A stretch of DNA of 64,000 bases from Paenibacillus nasutitermitis (GTDB taxonomy: Bacteria > Bacillota > Bacilli > Paenibacillales > Paenibacillaceae). Made by a program: the position numbers and the translations under genes. Positions within the stretch are counted from its first letter, which is position 1; every line of letters starts with the position of its first letter. The stretch is from the NCBI RefSeq assembly GCF_014641075.1, contig NZ_BMHP01000002.1, positions 868,001 through 932,000 on the forward strand, in the 5' to 3' direction. Shown here one piece after another: positions 60,061 through 64,000 of the stretch. The notes beneath the pieces were generated by a model, which saw only the letters and a list, made by a program, of their open reading frames with translations, was not told the DNA's origin and made no database searches.

Positions 60061-60534
60061 TTACCCTTGCAGCTGTCTGGTCAAGTTCGCCATCTCAATG
60101 GCTGTAACCGCCGCTTCCCATCCTTTATTGCCGGCTTTTGTCCCTGCACGCTCCACAGCCTGTTCGATCGTATCTACGGTCAATACGCCAAAGATTGTCG
60201 GCACGCCGGTTTTGAGCGATACAGCGGAAACGCCTTTGGCGGCTTCGTTGCACACATAATCAAAATGCGGCGTTGATCCGCGTATGACCGCACCAAGCGT
60301 AATGACCGCATCGTACTTGCCGCTCTCCGCCATCTTCTGGGCGATCAGGGGAATTTCAAACGCGCCCGGCACCCAGGCCACTTCCACATTCGCATCGTCC
60401 GTACCATGACGCTTGAAAGCATCAAGCGCGCCGCCGAGCAGCTTGCTCGAAATAAATTCATTGAATCGTCCAACGACGACTCCAAAACGTTGTCCTTCTT
60501 GTACAATTAAATGTCCTTCATATACATGTGGCAT
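60061..60534 (-). CDS. ribH: 6,7-dimethyl-8-ribityllumazine synthase
   Basis: Penultimate riboflavin step; usually a 60-subunit capsid. The 157-aa protein starts at ATG 60534 ([10 protein letters not shown]) with AAGGA 9 nt upstream; the frame is open to 60552. It has [19 protein letters not shown], the catalytic-His region [19 protein letters not shown] and [11 protein letters not shown]. Last gene of the rib operon. Confidence 0.96.
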   Translation of the reverse strand: MPHVYEGHLIVQEGQRFGVVVGRFNEFISSKLLGGALDAFKRHGTDDANVEVAWVPGAFEIPLIAQKMAESGKYDAVITLGAVIRGSTPHFDYVCNEAAKGVSAVSLKTGVPTIFGVLTVDTIEQAVERAGTKAGNKGWEAAVTAIEMANLTRQLQG

Positions 60535-60579
60535 TGATTGTCTTCCTTCCATTGTGGTTTAAGTGATAGAGCTGCCGGA

Positions 60580-61821
60580 CTAAATCTCAAATTCCAGTAA
60601 GTGACCAAGCTTCGATTTTTTCGTTTGCAGATACTTTTCATTATCCTTATTGGACACCATTTGTATCGGCACACGTTCCACTACTTCTATGCCATAACCT
60701 TCGAGCCCCTTGATTTTGCGGGGATTGTTGGTTAAAAGACGCATTTTGCGTATACCCAGATCCTTCAGAATTTGAGCTCCGATCCCATATTCGCGCAAAT
60801 CGGGTGCAAACCCTAATTTAATATTCGCGTCGACCGTGTCGAATCCCTGCTCTTGAAGCTCATAAGCTTTTAATTTGTTAATCAGACCGATTCCCCGGCC
60901 TTCCTGGCGCATATACAGCAGCACCCCCGAACCGGCCTCATCAATCTGACGAAGCGCCGCTTCGAGCTGAGGTCCGCAATCGCAGCGGTGGGAATGGAAC
61001 ACGTCGCCTGTCAGACATTCCGAATGGACCCGTACCAGTGTCGGGCTCTCCGGATCGATGTCACCTTTAACCAATGCTACATGCTCCTTGTTGTCTACCT
61101 CATTGGTATAGGCTACTGCGCGAAATACGCCGAAATCTGTCGGCAGCTTGACATCAACCGCGCGTTCCACCAGCTTTTCCTTTTCATTTCGGTAATGAAT
61201 CAAATTCTGGATCGTGATCAGCTTCAGATTATGCTTGCGTTTAAATTCCACCAGGTCGGGCAGACGGGCCATCGTACCGTCTTCTTTTATTATTTCACAG
61301 ATCACGGCTGCCGGTGCGGATCCGCACATACGGGCAAGATCGATAGCCGCTTCCGTGTGTCCCGTCCTGCGCAGAACCCCGCCTTTTTTGGCGATTAGCG
61401 GAAAAATATGCCCCGGGCGGCGGAAATCCCCAGCTTTGACGCTTGTATTCATCAAAGCCTTGACCGTTTGTGAGCGTTCCCCTGCGGAGATCCCGGTCGA
61501 AGTCGAAATATAATCAACGGATACGGTAAAAGCCGTTCCGTGATAATCCGTATTACGGGTGACCATAGGCGGCAATTCCAATTCATCTGCCCGCTCCTGG
61601 GTTATCGGCACACAAACGAGTCCGCGTGCTTCGGTGATCATGAAATTGATAATCTCCGGAGTGGCCTTATCGGCCAGCGCAACCAGGTCGCCTTCATTCT
61701 CGCGGTCCTCGTCGTCTACGACAATAACCGACTTGCCCAGAATAAGATCATAGATGGCCTCTTCAATGCTGTCAAACACTTCCGCTTCATTGAATTGCGT
61801 ATTTTGTTGTTCTCCCGTCAT
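60580..61821 (-). CDS. ribBA: Bifunctional DHBP synthase / GTP cyclohydrolase II
   Basis: Supplies both precursors of riboflavin. The N-terminal half (about residues 20-215) is RibB with [14 protein letters not shown] and [14 protein letters not shown]. The C-terminal half (about 220-413) is RibA with the zinc site [19 protein letters not shown] (three Cys), [12 protein letters not shown] and LTNNPRKI. The 413-aa length is usual. Between ribE and ribH. Confidence 0.97.
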   Translation of the reverse strand: MTGEQQNTQFNEAEVFDSIEEAIYDLILGKSVIVVDDEDRENEGDLVALADKATPEIINFMITEARGLVCVPITQERADELELPPMVTRNTDYHGTAFTVSVDYISTSTGISAGERSQTVKALMNTSVKAGDFRRPGHIFPLIAKKGGVLRRTGHTEAAIDLARMCGSAPAAVICEIIKEDGTMARLPDLVEFKRKHNLKLITIQNLIHYRNEKEKLVERAVDVKLPTDFGVFRAVAYTNEVDNKEHVALVKGDIDPESPTLVRVHSECLTGDVFHSHRCDCGPQLEAALRQIDEAGSGVLLYMRQEGRGIGLINKLKAYELQEQGFDTVDANIKLGFAPDLREYGIGAQILKDLGIRKMRLLTNNPRKIKGLEGYGIEVVERVPIQMVSNKDNEKYLQTKKSKLGHLLEFEI

Positions 61822-61857
61822 GATGCTTTCCCTCCTTCATTTCCTTTAAGCGAACCT

Positions 61858-62550
61858 TCAATAAAACCCGTTGTCAGCCAAAAAAGCGGCTGTTATTCCT
61901 TTGGAGCCCGCCGCCTGCCTGCTACTGCTGCCGGACGCTTCGCTTTGGCCCGCTTCGCCTTTGAAGTGCAGCAGATGGTCCACATACTTCCCCAGGACAT
62001 CACATTCGATATTGATGACACTGCCCGACTGCTTCAGCTGCAGTGCGGTTTCACGCAGCGTATGGGGAATGATCGACACCGAGAACGAGATCGCATCCAC
62101 ATCTACCACCGTCAGACTGATGCCGTCGACTGTTATGGATCCCTGCGGGATGACATACCGCATCAATTTCTTGTCATGCGGCCGGATCGTGAAAACTACA
62201 GCATTTGCATCCGTAGTCCGGGAAGCAACATTTCCTGTGCCGTCGACATGTCCTTGTACAATATGACCGCCGAAGCGCCCTCCTGCTTTCATCGCCCGCT
62301 CCAGATTGACCCGTTCGCCGGGACGAATGTCCTTCAGATTGGTATGACGAAAAGTTTGCGGCATGACATCGGCGGTAAATGCTGAACCCGAAAGCTCCGT
62401 AACGGTTAAACAAACGCCATTCACACTGATGCTGTCGCCAATTGCCGCATCCTCCAGGACCCTCGAAGCTTCAATGGTCATCATCATCGCTTCACCTTGC
62501 TTGTAGCTGCGCTTAAGCGTGCCTATTTCCTCGATCAAACCCGTAAACAT
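61858..62550 (-). CDS. ribE: Riboflavin synthase alpha chain
   Basis: Converts two lumazine molecules to riboflavin and the pyrimidine substrate. The 230-aa protein begins MFTGLIEEIGT and shows the internal duplication of the family: GDSISVNGVCLTV (about residue 40) and GSITVDGISLTVV (about 135), with NLERAMKAGGRFGGHIVQGHVDG between. A C-terminal tail of about 25 residues rich in Ser/Gly is unusual. Confidence 0.95.
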   Translation of the reverse strand: MFTGLIEEIGTLKRSYKQGEAMMMTIEASRVLEDAAIGDSISVNGVCLTVTELSGSAFTADVMPQTFRHTNLKDIRPGERVNLERAMKAGGRFGGHIVQGHVDGTGNVASRTTDANAVVFTIRPHDKKLMRYVIPQGSITVDGISLTVVDVDAISFSVSIIPHTLRETALQLKQSGSVINIECDVLGKYVDHLLHFKGEAGQSEASGSSSRQAAGSKGITAAFLADNGFY

Positions 62551-62588
62551 CGTACTTGCCTCCCCTCCATCATTGGTTTGACGGCCGA

Positions 62589-63704
62589 TCAGTCTCCCTG
62601 CAGTTGTACGTATTTCGGATATCCGCTAATGCAAATATCACTGCCGATCCGCTCTGTCGTCATGTCAGTCATTTCGATAGCCTCGCTCATTTTATCAAAA
62701 CCCCCAAAGGCGAATGCCTCCGGAGAAGATGCGCCGCCAATGAGCTTGGGCGCTACAAACAGGATCACCTTGTCAAGAAGGCCGGATTCGAGCATGGCGC
62801 CATTGAGCAAACCTCCGCCTTCCAGAAGGATCGAAGCAATCTCACGCTCCCCGAGTATTTTCAGCGCTGCCCGCAAATCCACTTTTTCTCCTGCGCCGCA
62901 GTCAATTACCTCAACCCCATGGGCAGCTAGCTCAGCTTTTCGGACCGGATCAGAACCTTCTACCGTCAATACAATAACCGGTGACAATCCGTCCTGCACC
63001 ATCCTTGCCTGAGCCGATAGCCGAAGCTTGGAGTCCACCACGATCCGTACAGGATGCAGGGCTGGAACACTCAGCCTGGTCGTTAATTCGGGATCGTCCG
63101 TCAATGCCGTCTGCACCCCGATCATAATCGCCATGTTCTGGTGGCGAAGCGTGTGAACAAATGCACGCGATTGCGGGCCGCTCACATAGCGGCTGTCCCC
63201 CGTTTTGGCTGCTATTTTCCCATCGAGAGTCATAGCCGTCTTCATGGTTACAAACGGCATGCCCGTAGTAATAAATTTATTGAAGGCTTCGTTCATCCGC
63301 TGCGAGGCTTCTCCCAGTAATCCTACCTCCACTTCGATGCCCTCTTCACGAAGGCGGGCAACACCTCGTCCGGCTACGAGCGGATTAGGATCCAAAGAAG
63401 CAACCACAACGCGGGACGCCTTGGCTTCAATAATCCGCTCGCAGCATGGTGGTGTCCGCCCGTAATGACTGCATGGCTCAAGAGTTACATAAACAGTAGC
63501 TCCTTTCGCCTGTTCCCCCGCCATAGCAAGTGCATGAACCTCTGCATGGCCTTCGCCTCTCTTGAGGTGCGCGCCAAGGCCGACAACGCGGCCGCCGCTC
63601 ACGACTACACAGCCGACAACTGGATTAATCCCGGTCTGTCCCTTGGCGCTTTCAGCCATGTCAAGTGCCAGCTTCATATAGGTTTCGTCGTTCAGCACAT
63701 CCAA
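62589..63704 (-). CDS. ribD: Bifunctional riboflavin deaminase/reductase
   Basis: Catalyses the second and third riboflavin steps. The N-terminal deaminase domain has the zinc site HAEVHALAMA and PCSHYGRTPPCCERI (His and two Cys, residues about 50-90); the C-terminal reductase domain begins near residue 145 with MTLDGKIAAKTGDSRYVSG and has LLEGGGLLNGAML. The start is TTG 63704, with the GGGGTGAT of the leader hairpin as the only plausible ribosome-binding site, 12 nt away; a GTG two codons on is possible. First gene of ribD-ribE-ribBA-ribH. Confidence 0.94.
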   Translation of the reverse strand: MDVLNDETYMKLALDMAESAKGQTGINPVVGCVVVSGGRVVGLGAHLKRGEGHAEVHALAMAGEQAKGATVYVTLEPCSHYGRTPPCCERIIEAKASRVVVASLDPNPLVAGRGVARLREEGIEVEVGLLGEASQRMNEAFNKFITTGMPFVTMKTAMTLDGKIAAKTGDSRYVSGPQSRAFVHTLRHQNMAIMIGVQTALTDDPELTTRLSVPALHPVRIVVDSKLRLSAQARMVQDGLSPVIVLTVEGSDPVRKAELAAHGVEVIDCGAGEKVDLRAALKILGEREIASILLEGGGLLNGAMLESGLLDKVILFVAPKLIGGASSPEAFAFGGFDKMSEAIEMTDMTTERIGSDICISGYPKYVQLQGD

Positions 63705-63711
63705 GGAAATA

Positions 63712-63751
63712 AAAAATCACCCCTATGCAGGCAAGCTGCCCGCGGGGTGAT
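63712..63751 (-). terminator. Leader terminator of the FMN riboswitch
   Basis: ATCACCCC (63744-63751) pairs with GGGGTGAT (63716-63723) as the base of a longer hairpin with an inner GGCA/TGCC stem; six T follow on the minus strand, immediately before ribD. The 3' arm also contains the probable ribD ribosome-binding site. Confidence 0.82.
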
Positions 63752-63861
63752 GGATTAGAATCATGAAAGACGAATGAAAGACACATTTAAACAAACCAGC
63801 CCTCCTTGTGAAAAAAAGAACAAAGAAGACAAGAAATGAAAAATGAGCTCTGCAAACGTCC

Positions 63862-64000
63862 CCTTCTCCCATCCAGACTATACTGTCGGTCCCGGATTTA
63901 CACCAGGTCCACCGTTTTGCCGCCAATCCTCCAGTGAAGGTATCGACATCAGGCAAGACGGGTCACGGACTGACAAAACGTTAGACAAGCGTCATGGACG
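63862..64000 (-). promoter_or_regulatory. FMN riboswitch (RFN element), 5' part beyond the window
   Basis: On the minus strand the conserved RFN blocks GTCCGTGACCCG, ACCGACAGT and the closing AGTCTGGATGGGAGAAGG are present in order. The 5' blocks (GGGGCAGGGTGAA region) lie past the right edge. It stands upstream of ribD with a terminator between, so FMN should switch transcription of the rib operon off. Confidence 0.9.

Overview
The window is about 64 kb of chromosome from an endospore-forming Firmicute, most likely Paenibacillus or a close relative. Gene content and order follow the Bacillus subtilis stretch from hisC/trp to the rib operon almost step by step. Spore genes are frequent (spoIVA, a spoVIF-like gene, ypeB, dacB-spmA-spmB, ytfJ). 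Menaquinone genes of the futalosine type and an inserted sugar ABC transporter set it apart from B. subtilis. No prophage, intact insertion sequence or CRISPR array was seen; this is mostly ordinary core chromosome, almost all of it read from the minus strand.

Layout (minus-strand operons run from high to low coordinates). 1-10.1 kb: aromatic supra-operon aroC-aroB-aroH, then trpEDCFBA behind its own promoter and TRAP-type leader, then a separately transcribed hisC cut by the window edge. 10.3-17.8 kb: a 55-aa unknown gene, cheR, ndk, a tightly overlapping polyprenyl/menaquinone operon (hepS, menG, ubiA-like, ubiX-like, mqnA, hepT), an unknown membrane-anchored protein and mtrB, the TRAP regulator that should act on the trp leader 10 kb away. 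17.9-24 kb: tRNA-Pro, hbs, a three-gene sugar-type ABC importer, spoIVA. 24.3-36.4 kb: a yphF-like lipoprotein, two [2Fe-2S] ferredoxins around a nucleotidyltransferase-like gene, a DUF2768 protein, spoVIF-like, gpsA, plsY, der, YIEGIA and its partner, a yphA-like gene, S1-like rpsA, plsC, cmk, ypfB-like, and a PilZ protein. 36.4-45.8 kb: ypeB without sleB, a small Cys protein, prsW, a glutamate dehydrogenase, a mecA/ypbH adaptor, a deacetylase, a phosphoesterase, a CAAX-type protease and several unknown membrane proteins. 46-53.5 kb: serA and, convergent, resABCDE. 53.6-64 kb: rluB, dacB-spmA-spmB, ytfJ, a DUF2953 gene, scpAB and ribD-ribE-ribBA-ribH behind an FMN riboswitch that runs off the right edge.

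The genes form linked modules: chorismate synthesis feeding tryptophan and, through MqnA, menaquinone; ResDE and the ResABC cytochrome c maturation proteins that depend on the respiratory chain; and sporulation envelope functions. The most unusual non-coding signals are (i) a split TRAP-binding leader, (ii) a dispersed palindromic repeat family at three loci, each directly upstream of a ribosome-binding site, and (iii) a three-level nested inverted repeat upstream of the glutamate dehydrogenase gene.
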